Assembly: GCA_021166835.1 (NCBI GenBank) | Contig: JAJPEN010000069.1 | Span: 1 to 64,000 of the forward strand | Direction of reading: 5' to 3' | DNA length: 64,000 nt | DNA from: Burkholderiaceae bacterium | GTDB lineage: Bacteria > Pseudomonadota > Gammaproteobacteria > Burkholderiales > Burkholderiaceae | Shown: positions 15,836 through 24,759 of the stretch, one piece after another | How the letters are laid out: the number at the start of each line of letters is the position of its first letter | Position numbering within the stretch: the stretch's first letter is position 1 | Position numbers and translations under genes: made by a program | The notes under the pieces: generated by a model | What the model was told of the DNA's origin: nothing | Database searches by the model: none | Seen by the model: only the letters and a program-made list of their open reading frames with translations

Positions 15836-17401
15836 TCAGTCTGGCCGTGGCAAGGGGCTCAGTGCCTGCCCCCGAGTCAGTTGCGCAATGAAGTCCGTGA
15901 ACGGCCCAATCTCACCATAGGAACTGGCGCGTTCCAGCGCCTGCATATAGCGCTGCCGCTGCTGCACGGGGATGATGGTCCAGACATAGCCGCCGGTGAC
16001 GAGCATGGCGTTCATCAGGAAGCGGGCTAGACGGCCGTTGCCATCCATGTAGGGATGGATGAAGACGAACAGGAAATGCCCGAGGATTGCCCGGACGGCG
16101 GGGTGCGGTTCGTTTTCGATGAGCTCGAACAGCACGGGCATACATTCGCGCACGGCTTCCTTGGCGGGAGGAACATGCAAGGCGCCACGAATGAACACCT
16201 GATTGTTGCGCCATCCAGCCAGATCCGAAGGCTTGAGCAGGCCGGCTTGTACGCTAGGGCTGAAAAGCGCCGGATACCACGCACCTAGCGCTTCGCGCAG
16301 GCCTTGTAGCCCAGCTTGTTTCGCCTGCTGCTGCAGCGTCTTGGAGATGAAGTCCTTGACGAGTTTGTAGGCTTCGAAATAGCCCTTCGCCGCCATGGCA
16401 TCGCGTTGTTGACGATCAACTCCTTCCGGATCCCAGGCGCCGTTGCGGACCTTCTCGATCAAGTCCGCCGTGACATGGTAGCCCTCGATGGACAGCGAGT
16501 GATAAGCATCTGCCACATAGCGCGCTTCGATGTACATGAGAACCCGCGCTTCATCAATGGGCAGGGGACCGGGAGCAGGAAAAGCGGTGATGACTGCGTC
16601 GCGCATGGTCGCCCAATTCAGACGCAGGCGTTGCACGTGGGGAGAAGTTGGGCGGCCAGTGAGCAGCGGCGGCGGAGGTGCGTCGAACGGAGAGACTTCT
16701 TGAACCGTGTAGCCGGCGCCGCGCATGGTGCTGATGATGCTGTTGGCGAAGTCGGCCCGGCCCACCGCGCGGAACGCGCCTGCCAGCCGCCCGGCGACGA
16801 CGGAGTGCGAACCGTCGAGCAGTCGTTGCAACAGCGGCGCGGTGTCATCGACCATGCCCAGGGCAATGCGTGCGGCCAAGGGCTGTTGCACGAAAAACGT
16901 GGGCGACACGGCCACGAGCGCATCTGTGAGGTTCACGAGACGGATGCCTCGATCCTCCGGATGCGGCCCGGCGGGCAGGAGTTGGGGGGCTCGATATAGG
17001 AACAAAGAACACCCGTGGGGCAGCTGCACCAACTGGTTGTTGCCCGCGGTGGACCAGACCTGCAATTGCCAGGGGAGGGTGCGCTCGCCAGACCTCAGCA
17101 ACAGGGATAGCTCGGGACTCAGGTGCCAACTTTCCCCGAAACGCGCATCGCAGTAGCCGGCGACGAAGTCGCGCATGCCGGCGAACCATGCGGCGGTGCT
17201 GCCTTCGATGCTGCCGATGGAGAGATCAGGCCGTGCTGGGAGGTACCAGCCCTTGATGACTTCCTGCAGGTAGCCCGCCTTGCTCAGACGCTCCCGATGG
17301 GTTCGCGACAAGGCCGAGCTTCGAACGACGCGTTGGCCGTTCTCCTGTATCGCCCTGAGCTGTTCGAGGGACGTGGCAAGTTTTTCGTTGGGCGTCGCCA
17401 T
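15836..17401 (-). CDS. Fic-domain AMPylase-like protein with AbiEi-like N-terminal winged helix
   Basis: About 521 aa from ATG 17401 (a GTG at 17407 is also possible). The C-terminal half is a Fic domain with HPYMDGNGRLARFLMNAM (His about 451), the motif that transfers AMP from ATP to target hydroxyls. An autoinhibitory motif of the S/TxxxE(G/N) type is seen upstream as SLSIEG (about 304-309), so this is an internally inhibited class II-like Fic protein. The N-terminus (RVVRSSALSRTHRERLSKAG then WYLPARPD) resembles the winged helix of AbiEi antitoxins. Target unknown. A promoter with repeated CACTACT-type motifs lies just upstream. Confidence 0.85.
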   Translation of the reverse strand: MATPNEKLATSLEQLRAIQENGQRVVRSSALSRTHRERLSKAGYLQEVIKGWYLPARPDLSIGSIEGSTAAWFAGMRDFVAGYCDARFGESWHLSPELSLLLRSGERTLPWQLQVWSTAGNNQLVQLPHGCSLFLYRAPQLLPAGPHPEDRGIRLVNLTDALVAVSPTFFVQQPLAARIALGMVDDTAPLLQRLLDGSHSVVAGRLAGAFRAVGRADFANSIISTMRGAGYTVQEVSPFDAPPPPLLTGRPTSPHVQRLRLNWATMRDAVITAFPAPGPLPIDEARVLMYIEARYVADAYHSLSIEGYHVTADLIEKVRNGAWDPEGVDRQQRDAMAAKGYFEAYKLVKDFISKTLQQQAKQAGLQGLREALGAWYPALFSPSVQAGLLKPSDLAGWRNNQVFIRGALHVPPAKEAVRECMPVLFELIENEPHPAVRAILGHFLFVFIHPYMDGNGRLARFLMNAMLVTGGYVWTIIPVQQRQRYMQALERASSYGEIGPFTDFIAQLTRGQALSPLPRPD

Positions 17402-17428
17402 GATCACATGGTTGCACTAATATCACGT

Positions 17429-17492
17429 AGTATATTTTCACTACTATTACGCGTTGTCAACACACTACTTTCGCGTATTTCGCGCGCACTAC
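17429..17492 (-). promoter_or_regulatory. Putative promoter and repeated operator motif of the Fic gene
   Basis: On the minus strand a TTGACA box (17455-17460) and a TATACT box (17429-17434) precede the Fic start, with a rather long 20-nt spacing. On the plus strand the motif CACTACT recurs (CACTACTATTACGCG, CACTACTTTCGCG, then GCACTACC), along with ACGTAGTA nearer the start. The segment is clearly AT-richer than its surroundings. Such repeats next to a protein with an AbiEi-like DNA-binding domain suggest autoregulation; this is inference. Confidence 0.45.
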
Positions 17493-18844
17493 CTTTCTGT
17501 TTCCCCGGGTATATGAGGAGCGCTTGCCCTCTGCAATGGCACCGTGCGGATGGCTTGGTCGCTCGCGACAGCCACCGGCAGGTCATCGGCTGACGTATGA
17601 CCGTGCTCCAGCAAATGCAGATATTCCGCCCACTTGGTAAGTGTCGTTCGACGTTCGAGAAGGTAGTCGTATTGGTTGTAGATTCCCTCGACGGACTGCA
17701 GCGCATGGTTCAGGGCTCGCTCAGCAATGTCGGAGGCGATGCCCATGCGCGCCAGGTGGGTCCGGGCCGTGCGCCGCATGTCGTGCACCGTGAAGTGAGC
17801 GATCTCCAAGTTCGTCAGGCGCCTCAGCGCGACGTTGAGCGTGTCGGGAGAGACGTGAGGAAAACGGTTCTTGACGGATTTGCCCAGCCGAGACCGTACT
17901 CGTCACCGAGCAGGGAAGAGGTACTCGCTATTCCCTGAGAACACCATGACCTCCTCCAGCCAGCCCAATACGACATCGGATAGCGGAATGACGATGGGCG
18001 CCCGGGTTTTCGTGTCTTCGCTCATCAGCGTCCATTCGGCACGCTCGAAGTTGAAGGCGGATTTCTTCGCGGACAGCAGTTCCATCTTGCGCACGCATAG
18101 AGCCAAGAGCAGCCACACGGACAGTTCGTTGATCCGCCCGAAGCTCTCCGTCTCACGCATTGCCGTGGCAAGAACCGCCAGTTGATCGCAGTCGAGCCAC
18201 CGCGTGCGTGGATGCTCCGTTCCTTCGGCGTCCAGCAGCGTGAAGCCCGTCGTGGGATTGTTCAGCCGGTAGCGTTTACGGATGGCGAAGTTGAACATCC
18301 GGACCATGTATCGGAGCAGATCGTTCGCGACGGTCGGGGCTCCGGCTTTCACCGCCCGGTCGAGAATGCGCTCGACGTGTTCCGGTTGCACCTGGTCGAC
18401 CATCAGGTGCCCGATGATGGGATCGACGTAGCGTATGAAAGAGGATTCGACCCGTTCCGGTTTGTCGTAGTTCGGGGCGATATAGCGCGTGTACCAGACC
18501 CTGCGCAGGGCAAGGCATGGCCGCTTCCGCCGGTTGACCAGCTTGAAGTGTTGCTTCTCCGCGGCGACGTCCACGCCTTGCTGAATCTTCGCCCGATCGA
18601 TTCGAGCGAGCTCGCGGGCGGCTTGCAGGGAGATGTCCGGGTATCGACCGAGTGCCTTCTCCTTGCTCTTTCCCGCGAAGCGGTAACGCAGAATCCAGGA
18701 TGCTTGGCACTCCCGGGCCGCGGAGGCCGAGGCCATGAAGGTCAGGCCACCTCCAATTCCCTTGTCGACCGGACCGGCGCGCAACCATGCCCGCAGGGTC
18801 AGCTCGGTAACGCGTTTTTCGGCTTCATGGTTCACTACTGACAT
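17489..18844 (-). pseudogene. P4-type tyrosine integrase, broken by one frameshift
   Basis: An almost complete integrase. ATG 18844 has a GGAGAT ribosome site. The N-terminal DUF4102-like domain (WILRYRFAGKSKEKALGRYP, ISLQAARELARID) and the core-binding domain (VDQVQPEHVERILDRAVKAG) are followed by the first catalytic region LLLALCVRKMELLSAKKSAF. At about 17900-17905, after YLFPAR, the frame hits TGA. The C-terminus continues in another frame as RFPHVSPDTLNVALRRL and HFTVHDMRRTARTHLARMGI (HxxR), RALNH and GIYNQYDY (Tyr nucleophile region). One indel therefore separates all catalytic C-terminal residues from the rest. The core gene yicC lies just beyond its 5' end. Confidence 0.82.
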
Positions 18845-18946
18845 CACGCAATCTCCTTTCCAAGTGCTTCGGAACATGGAGTGCGCGCCAGTCAGGCGAA
18901 CGCGGCAAATCGCGCAGAATCAAGCTTGGCGCGGCTCTCCGGGAGC

Positions 18947-19018
18947 TTGTGGGGGTCGGTGCGGAAAAACGACAGGGAATCAGGCGCTTAGCCCAAAAAC
19001 CCCCACATACCCCCACAA
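18947..19018. repeat. GTGGGGGT repeats upstream of the integrase (possible arm sites)
   Basis: TTGTGGGGGT at 18947-18956 is followed by two inverse copies in ACCCCCACATACCCCCACAA (18999-19018). Similar G-run repeats flank the integrase of the 39-47 kb element. They lie between the integrase start and yicC, where arm-type binding sites and the att site of a P4-type element are expected. Confidence 0.45.
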
Positions 19019-19123
19019 CAGCGTGCGATGCGGTAAGACGCCGCGCTACGGCTTGAACCTACTTACCACCGAAAATCAACGACTTAGGAGACGGTTTAGG
19101 GTGGCACGACACCCCTTGAAAAC

Positions 19124-20002
19124 CTACTCCAAATTTTGCACCTGCTCCCGAATCTGCTCGATCAGCACCTTCAACTCGATCGACGCCCCGGTAAGGTCGA
19201 TCGCCGCAGCCTTCGACCCCAGCGTATTCGCCTCACGGTTCAGCTCCTGCAACAGGAAGTCGAGTCGCTTGCCCACCGGCCCCGGTCCGGACAGCACACG
19301 GCGCAGTTCGACGACGTGCGCCTGCAGTCGGCCGATCTCCTCGGCGACGTCGATGCGCAGGCCATAGGCCGCGACCTCCTGGCGCACGCGCGCCATCGTC
19401 TCTTCGACGGGAATCGCCGCGCCCGTTTGCTCGAGCGCCTCGCGCAGCCGTTCGACGAGCTTGCGCTGCCAGGCGTCGATCAGCTCCGGGCCGCGGGCGG
19501 CGAGCGGGGCGACGATCGCGTCGATCGCGTCGGCTCGGTCGAGGACGAAGGCGATCAGCTTGTCGCCTTCGCGCACGCGACTGGCGGCGAATTCGGCGAG
19601 CGCTTCGCGCGCTGCCGCGACGATCTCGGCGTTCAGGTCGACTTCCTGCGTCTCGTCGGCGACGACGCCGGGCCAGCGCAACGCTTCGACGACGGTGGGG
19701 GCCGGGGCATCCGGCATCGCCTGGGCGACCTGCCGGGCGAGGTCGGCGAAGCGCGCGAGCGCACGCTCGTCGATGCGCGCGTCCGCTTCGTCGGCGCGTA
19801 CGCCGGCGCGCAGCGCGAGGCGGCATTCGAGCTTGCCGCGCTGTACTGCCGCACCGATCAGCTCGCGCAGCGCCGGTTCGGCGCTGCGCAGCTCGTCGGG
19901 AGCGCGCACGACGAGGTCGAGAAAACGTGCGTTGACGCTGCGCAGTTCGACCACGAGCTGGCCGGCGGCGGTGTTGCGCGTAGACAGCGCATAACCGGTC
20001 AT
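19124..20002 (-). CDS. yicC: YicC-family protein (stress-induced, RNase-related)
   Basis: YicC/YloC family protein of 292 aa, the usual length. The start is placed at the conserved MTGYA opening (ATG 20002) although the frame extends to 20035. The C-terminus shows the family signature: VRQEVAAYGLRIDVAEEIGR, then HVVELRRVL, GKRLDFLLQELNREANTLGS and the ending LIEQIREQVQNLE. Family members are endoribonuclease-like proteins implicated in small-RNA turnover. It is the first core gene after the accessory region and divergent from the kinase gene. Confidence 0.93.
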   Translation of the reverse strand: MTGYALSTRNTAAGQLVVELRSVNARFLDLVVRAPDELRSAEPALRELIGAAVQRGKLECRLALRAGVRADEADARIDERALARFADLARQVAQAMPDAPAPTVVEALRWPGVVADETQEVDLNAEIVAAAREALAEFAASRVREGDKLIAFVLDRADAIDAIVAPLAARGPELIDAWQRKLVERLREALEQTGAAIPVEETMARVRQEVAAYGLRIDVAEEIGRLQAHVVELRRVLSGPGPVGKRLDFLLQELNREANTLGSKAAAIDLTGASIELKVLIEQIREQVQNLE

Positions 20003-20112
20003 GCTCTGGATCGGGCGCCGTTCGGCGGATCGCATGGTTCGGGGAAGTCGATTCGTGAGGGGATGTCTTTAGAATGGGTGCGCCCGGATCGACGACGAAT
20101 TCTCATCGAGAG

Positions 20113-21117
20113 ATGGCCACCCAGACCAACGCGCCGTTGCCCGAGGGGCTCGAAGTCGGCGGGTATCGCATTGTAAGGAAGATCTCGAGCGGCGGATTCT
20201 CGATCGTCTATCTCGCCGAGGACGAGAGCGGCGTCCAATACGCGATCAAGGAGTACCTGCCCAGCTCGCTGGTGCAGCGCGCTGCCGGCGAACTCGAGCC
20301 GCGCGTGGCCGAGGCGAGCGAGCCGACCTTCCTCAACGGGCTGCGCTGCTTCTTCGAGGAGGGCCGCGCGCTGGCGCGCATCTTCCATCCGAACGTGGTG
20401 CGCGTCGTGAATTTCTTCCGCGCGAACGGTACGGTCTATCTGGTGATGGCCTACGAGCGCGGGCGCAGTCTGCAGGAACTGGTGCTGCGCCACCGTGGGC
20501 GGCATCACGGGCGCACGCTCGCCGAGCGGCACCTGCTGCGCGTGTTCCATCTGGCGATGAACGGCCTGCGCGAGGTGCATGCCAACCGGCTGCTGCACCT
20601 GGACCTGAAGCCGGCGAACGTCTACCTGCGCCTGGACGGCACGCCGCTGCTGCTCGACTTCGGCGCCGCTCGTCGGGCGCTCGACGTGCAGCCGCACAAG
20701 CTCTTTCCGATGTACACGCCCGGCTTCGCCGCGCCCGAGCTGTACCGGCGCAACCAGCAGCTCGGGCCGTGGACCGACGTCTACGGGATCGGTGCGAGCC
20801 TGTTCGGCTGCATGGCCGGGCAGCCGCCGCAACCGGCCGACCAGCGCGAACTCGACGACAAGGTTCCGGCCGCGCTCGACGCGATGGAGCACGCGTATTC
20901 GCGGGCGCTGCTCGATCTGGTCGGCTGGTGCCTGAAGCTCGATGCGCTCGAGCGCCCGCAGAGCGTGTTCGCGCTGCAGCGGGCGATGCGCCACATCGAG
21001 CCGCCGCCGGAGGACGCCCCGCGCGCGCCGAGTACCGTCGGGCGCTGGATCGACACGCTGGCGAACCGGGTGCCGGCGCGCCGGCGCGGCAGCGAGAGCG
21101 TCGGTTCGATCGGTTGA
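20113..21117 (+). CDS. Ser/Thr protein kinase
   Basis: Hanks-type kinase, 334 aa, cytosolic (no transmembrane segment seen). Visible are the glycine loop ISSGGFSIVYLAE, the lysine of YAIKEYLP, the catalytic HLDLKPANVYLRLDG loop, and LLLDFGAAR in place of DFG. The APE-like segment is TPGFAAPELY. ATG 20113 is preferred over the in-frame 20074 because it opens directly before GYRIVRK. A PP2C phosphatase follows 13 nt later, the usual kinase-phosphatase pair of Burkholderiales at this locus. Substrates are unknown. Confidence 0.92.
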   Translation: MATQTNAPLPEGLEVGGYRIVRKISSGGFSIVYLAEDESGVQYAIKEYLPSSLVQRAAGELEPRVAEASEPTFLNGLRCFFEEGRALARIFHPNVVRVVNFFRANGTVYLVMAYERGRSLQELVLRHRGRHHGRTLAERHLLRVFHLAMNGLREVHANRLLHLDLKPANVYLRLDGTPLLLDFGAARRALDVQPHKLFPMYTPGFAAPELYRRNQQLGPWTDVYGIGASLFGCMAGQPPQPADQRELDDKVPAALDAMEHAYSRALLDLVGWCLKLDALERPQSVFALQRAMRHIEPPPEDAPRAPSTVGRWIDTLANRVPARRRGSESVGSIG

Positions 21118-21130
21118 CCAGGAGCCGCTC

Positions 21131-22042
21131 ATGCGATTCTCGATCTACCAGGACTCGCTGTGCGGCGCGCGCTCGACGAACCAGGACCGCATGGGCTACT
21201 GCTTCACGCGCGACAGCCTGCTGATGGTCGTGGCCGACGGCATGGGCGGGCATCTGCACGGCGAGGTGGCCGCGCACCTGGCGTTGCAGGCCGCCGCCGC
21301 GTGCTTCCAGGCCGATGCCCGGCCGCTGCTCGCCGATCCGCCGGCTTTTCTCGATCGCGCGCTGCGTCACGCGCATCGCGAGATCCTGCGGCATCAGACG
21401 CTGCACGACCTGCCCGAGGCGCCGCGCACGACCATCGTCGCCTGCGTCGTCCAGCAGGGCCGTGCGTGGTGGGCGCACGCCGGCGATTCGCGGCTGTATT
21501 GGCTGCGCGATGCGCGGGTCGTCGGGCGCACGCGCGATCACTCGAAAGTGCAAAGTCTGATCGATCTCGGGCAGATCGATCCGGCCGACGCCGACACCCA
21601 TCCCGAACGCAACAAGGTGCTCAACTGCCTGGGCTCGCCTTTCGAGCCGACGATCGACCTGGGCGGCAACGTGGCGCTCGCGCCCGGCGATACGCTGCTG
21701 CTGTGCACCGACGGCGTCTGGTCGGCGTTGCCCGAAGCTGCGCTGCTCGCGCTGCTGTCGGCCGACAGCGTGCTCGCGTCGGTGCCCTGCGTGGTGCGCG
21801 CGGCGGTCGACGAGGCGGGCGCGACGGCCGACAACGCGACCGCGCTGGCGATGACCTGGGGGGATGAGGCGACGGCAGGGGCGCTGCTGTCGTCCGACGA
21901 CGTGCCCGACGGCGCGATCACGACGACGATCGCCGTGGGGCAGCTCGATGCCGGTTCGCCGGCCGAGGTGCTGAGCGAGGACGAGATCGAGCGTACGATC
22001 CGGGAGATCCGCGAGGCGATCTCGCGCACCGGGAATCATTGA
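21131..22042 (+). CDS. PP2C-family Ser/Thr phosphatase
   Basis: Metal-dependent phosphatase of 303 aa. ATG 21131 has an AGGAG site. PPM motifs are in order: the metal-binding [16 protein letters not shown], then [15 protein letters not shown] with the second Asp region, [28 protein letters not shown] and ADNATALAM with the final Asp. It lies directly downstream of the kinase and presumably reverses its phosphorylation. The last 60 residues are a less conserved acidic tail. Confidence 0.92.
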   Translation: MRFSIYQDSLCGARSTNQDRMGYCFTRDSLLMVVADGMGGHLHGEVAAHLALQAAAACFQADARPLLADPPAFLDRALRHAHREILRHQTLHDLPEAPRTTIVACVVQQGRAWWAHAGDSRLYWLRDARVVGRTRDHSKVQSLIDLGQIDPADADTHPERNKVLNCLGSPFEPTIDLGGNVALAPGDTLLLCTDGVWSALPEAALLALLSADSVLASVPCVVRAAVDEAGATADNATALAMTWGDEATAGALLSSDDVPDGAITTTIAVGQLDAGSPAEVLSEDEIERTIREIREAISRTGNH

Positions 22043-22046
22043 AGGC

Positions 22047-22769
22047 ATGTCGATACGTCCGAGCGGGCGCGCGCCCGACGCGCTGCGTCCGGTTCGTCTG
22101 GAGAGGGGATTCACCAGGCACGCCGAGGGCTCCGTGCTCGTCGCCTTCGGCGATACGCGCGTGCTGTGCACGGCGAGCGTCGAGAGCAGGGTGCCGCCGT
22201 TCCTGCGCGGAGCGGGAAGCGGCTGGCTCACCGCCGAATACGGAATGCTGCCGCGCTCCACGCATACGCGCAGCGAACGCGAGGCCGCGCGCGGCAGGCA
22301 GAGCGGTCGCACGCAGGAGATCCAGCGGCTGATCGGTCGCAGCCTGCGCGCGATATTCGATCTCGAACGACTCGGCGAGCGCACGATCACGCTCGATTGC
22401 GACGTGCTGCAGGCCGACGGCGGCACGCGCACCGCGGCGATCACCGGCGCCTTCGTCGCCGCGCACGATGCGGTCGCGTTGCTGCTCGAGCGCGGCGAGC
22501 TGGAGGCGAGCCCGGTGCGCGATTTCGTTGCCGCCGTTTCGGTCGGCCTCTACGAGGGCACGCCGGTGCTCGATCTCGACTACGCCGAGGATTCCTCCTG
22601 CGACACCGACCTGAACGTCGTGATGACCGGCGCCGGCGGCTTCGTGGAAGTGCAGGGCACCGCCGAGGGCGAAGCCTTCACGCGCGCGCAGATGGACACG
22701 CTGCTCGACCTGGCGAGCGGCGGGATCGCGCGGCTGATCGAGCTGCAGCGAAAGGCGCTCGCGTCGTGA
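22047..22769 (+). CDS. rph: Ribonuclease PH
   Basis: Phosphorolytic 3'-5' exoribonuclease that trims tRNA 3' ends, 240 aa as usual. Family landmarks are [32 protein letters not shown], the RNA-binding SERE(A)[22 protein letters not shown] region, [20 protein letters not shown] and [20 protein letters not shown]. It follows the phosphatase stop by 4 nt and precedes rdgB by 13 nt, so a transcript covering all of them is likely. Confidence 0.96.
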   Translation: MSIRPSGRAPDALRPVRLERGFTRHAEGSVLVAFGDTRVLCTASVESRVPPFLRGAGSGWLTAEYGMLPRSTHTRSEREAARGRQSGRTQEIQRLIGRSLRAIFDLERLGERTITLDCDVLQADGGTRTAAITGAFVAAHDAVALLLERGELEASPVRDFVAAVSVGLYEGTPVLDLDYAEDSSCDTDLNVVMTGAGGFVEVQGTAEGEAFTRAQMDTLLDLASGGIARLIELQRKALAS

Positions 22770-22782
22770 CGGGGCGGGCGCG

Positions 22783-23418
22783 ATGAAGATCGATCGCATC
22801 GTGCTCGCATCGGGCAACGCCGGGAAGCTTGCCGAGCTGAACGCGCTGCTCGCGCCGCTCGGCGTCGCCGTGCAGGCGCAGGCCGCGCTCGGCGTCACCG
22901 AGGCGGAGGAACCGCACTGCACGTTCATCGAGAACGCGCTGGTGAAGGCGCGGCGCGCGAGCCGGCTCACCGGCCTGCCGGCGATCGCCGACGACTCCGG
23001 GCTGTGCGTGGACGCGCTGGGCGGCCGGCCGGGCGTGCTGTCGGCGCGCTGGGCATCGGCCGGGGGCAACGACAGCATCGACACCGATCGCGTCGAGCGC
23101 GATCGTGCGAACAACGCCAGGCTGGTGCAGGAACTTGCCGGCGTCCGCGACCGCCGCGCTCATTTCTACTGCGTGCTCGTGCTGCTGCGTGCCGCCGACG
23201 ACCCGCAGCCGATCGTCGCCGATGCGAGCTGGGCGGGCGAGGTGATCGACGTAGGGCGTGGGACCGGCGGTTTCGGCTACGACCCTCATCTGCTGATTCC
23301 CTCGCTCGGCCGCACGGCGGCCGAACTCGACGCGGCGACGAAGAATCGGCTCAGCCACCGCGGCCGTGCAACGCGCGCGCTGATCGAGCGCCTGCGCGAG
23401 GCCGGCGCGATCGGGTGA
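22783..23418 (+). CDS. rdgB: XTP/dITP diphosphatase (non-canonical purine NTP pyrophosphatase)
   Basis: Ham1/RdgB family enzyme that removes ITP, XTP and dITP from the nucleotide pool, 211 aa. The substrate motif LASGNAGKLAEL opens the protein. The catalytic IADDSGLCVDALGGRPGVLS segment follows at about 70, and GFGYDPHLLIPSLGRTAAEL plus NRLSHRGRAT close it. Its stop overlaps the hemW start (TGATG), which indicates translational coupling. Confidence 0.96.
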   Translation: MKIDRIVLASGNAGKLAELNALLAPLGVAVQAQAALGVTEAEEPHCTFIENALVKARRASRLTGLPAIADDSGLCVDALGGRPGVLSARWASAGGNDSIDTDRVERDRANNARLVQELAGVRDRRAHFYCVLVLLRAADDPQPIVADASWAGEVIDVGRGTGGFGYDPHLLIPSLGRTAAELDAATKNRLSHRGRATRALIERLREAGAIG

Positions 23419-24749
23419 TGGCGGCGGGTTCGGGAGGGCCGGGCGCGGAATCGCGCGTGCGCACGATCGCGCGTCGTCCCGCGGGCGAGGAGAGCTCGGG
23501 CGTGCGGTCGGCGCCTCCGCTGTCGGTGTACGTGCATCTGCCGTGGTGCGTTCGCAAGTGCCCATACTGCGATTTCAACTCGCACGCGGTGCTCGGCAAC
23601 TCGCCCGCGGTGCTCGGCAACTCGCACGCCGCGCTCGCCAACTCGCCCGCCGCGCCCGGCAACTCCCACGCCTCGCCCGACGGCGACGAAGTCCCCGAGC
23701 ATCGCTATCTCGACGCACTGCGCGCCGACCTCGAGGCGGCGCTGCCGGAGGTATGGGGACGGCCGGTGCAGACGATCTTCGTCGGAGGCGGCACGCCGAG
23801 CCTGTTCTCGCCCGAATCGATCGACGCGCTGCTGACGATGTTGCGCACGCTGCTGCCGGTCGTGCCGGGCGCCGAGATCACGATGGAGGCGAACCCGGGC
23901 ACCTTCGAGGCCGCGCGCTTCCGCGCCTTCGCGCAGGCGGGCGTCACGCGCCTTTCGATCGGCGTGCAGAGCTTCGACGACGACGCGCTGCGCCGCATCG
24001 GACGCGTGCACGACGCCGCGCAGGCGCGACGCGCGATCGAGACCGCCGCGCAGCACTTCGACAGCTGGAATCTCGACCTGATGTACGCGTTGCCGGGGCA
24101 GACGCTCGATGCGCTGCGCGCGGACCTGCGCGAGGCGCTGTCCTTCGCGCCGCCGCACCTGTCGTACTACCACCTGACGCTCGAGCCGAACACCGCTTTC
24201 GCGCTGCGCCCGCCCGTGCTGCCCGACGAGGACGCGGCGAGCGACATGCAGTCGCTGATCGAGGACGAGACGCAGCTCGCCGGCCTGCAGCACTACGAGG
24301 TTTCGGCCTACGCGCGGCGCCATCGGCGCTGCGCGCACAACCTGAACTACTGGCAGTTCGGCGACTATCTCGGGCTGGGAGCGGGTGCGCACGGCAAGCT
24401 GTCGTTCCAGGACCGCATCGTGCGCGAGGCGCGCGTGCGCAACCCGCGCGAGTACATGCGCGCAGCGCTCGGCGAGAGCCGCGAAGGGCCGATCGCGTCG
24501 TCGCATGCGGTTCCGGCGCGCGAGCTGCCTTTCGAGTTCATGCTCAATGCATTGCGCCTGACCGACGGCGTGCCGGCCGCGTGGTTCGTCGAGCGCACCG
24601 GATTGTCGACGCTGGCGATCGCCGATCCGGTGGCGCGCGCGGTGGAGCGGGGGCTGCTCGATCCCGATCCGACGGCGTACCGGCCCACTGCGCTGGGCGC
24701 GCGCTTCCTGAATGATCTGCAGCAGATGTTCCTGCCCGAACAACGATAG
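23418..24749 (+). CDS. hemW: Radical SAM heme chaperone HemW
   Basis: HemW (formerly HemN-like) of 443 aa; it hands heme to membrane targets and binds a 4Fe-4S cluster and SAM. The cluster motif is CVRKCPYCDFNSH near residue 42-54, then the SAM-binding FVGGGTPSLFSPESID and the substrate region YYHLTLEPNT. GTG/ATG choice: ATG 23418 overlaps the rdgB stop. The N-terminus before LSVYVHLPWC is a variable 35-residue extension. Oddly, a four-fold 21-bp repeat is inserted directly after the cluster motif (see separate entry). Confidence 0.94.
   Translation: MAAGSGGPGAESRVRTIARRPAGEESSGVRSAPPLSVYVHLPWCVRKCPYCDFNSHAVLGNSPAVLGNSHAALANSPAAPGNSHASPDGDEVPEHRYLDALRADLEAALPEVWGRPVQTIFVGGGTPSLFSPESIDALLTMLRTLLPVVPGAEITMEANPGTFEAARFRAFAQAGVTRLSIGVQSFDDDALRRIGRVHDAAQARRAIETAAQHFDSWNLDLMYALPGQTLDALRADLREALSFAPPHLSYYHLTLEPNTAFALRPPVLPDEDAASDMQSLIEDETQLAGLQHYEVSAYARRHRRCAHNLNYWQFGDYLGLGAGAHGKLSFQDRIVREARVRNPREYMRAALGESREGPIASSHAVPARELPFEFMLNALRLTDGVPAAWFVERTGLSTLAIADPVARAVERGLLDPDPTAYRPTALGARFLNDLQQMFLPEQR
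23583..23666 (+). repeat. 21-bp in-frame tandem repeat inside hemW
   Basis: Four units of 21 bp encode HAVLGNS, PAVLGNS, HAALANS and PAAPGNS, immediately after CDFNSH. Units 1 and 2 differ by one base; units 3 and 4 are more diverged. Ordinary HemW proteins have only a few residues between this motif and the conserved YLDAL helix. The array keeps the frame open. Confidence 0.85.
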
Positions 24750-24759
24750 AGGAGGAGTC

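Larger units (their letters stand above)
2437..19123. mobile_element. Composite, decayed genomic island with defence-type cargo
   Basis: This stretch separates an amino-acid transporter operon from the core gene yicC. It contains three damaged tyrosine integrases, an AlpA regulator, toxin-antitoxin-like genes, a NERD protein, a Fic protein and large nuclease-like genes. Spacers are long and coding density is lower than in the neighbouring core, with visibly more A/T in 6.4-9.9 kb and 17.4 kb. The integrases belong to at least two families and point in different directions, so several insertions have probably been nested here. No perfect terminal repeat was found, so the ends given are the nearest flanking core genes, not mapped att sites. 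Confidence 0.6.

Noticed and set aside
18878..19123. Integration into the 3' end of yicC with a duplicated att
   Set aside because: No matching repeat of the yicC end was found at the left side of the island.
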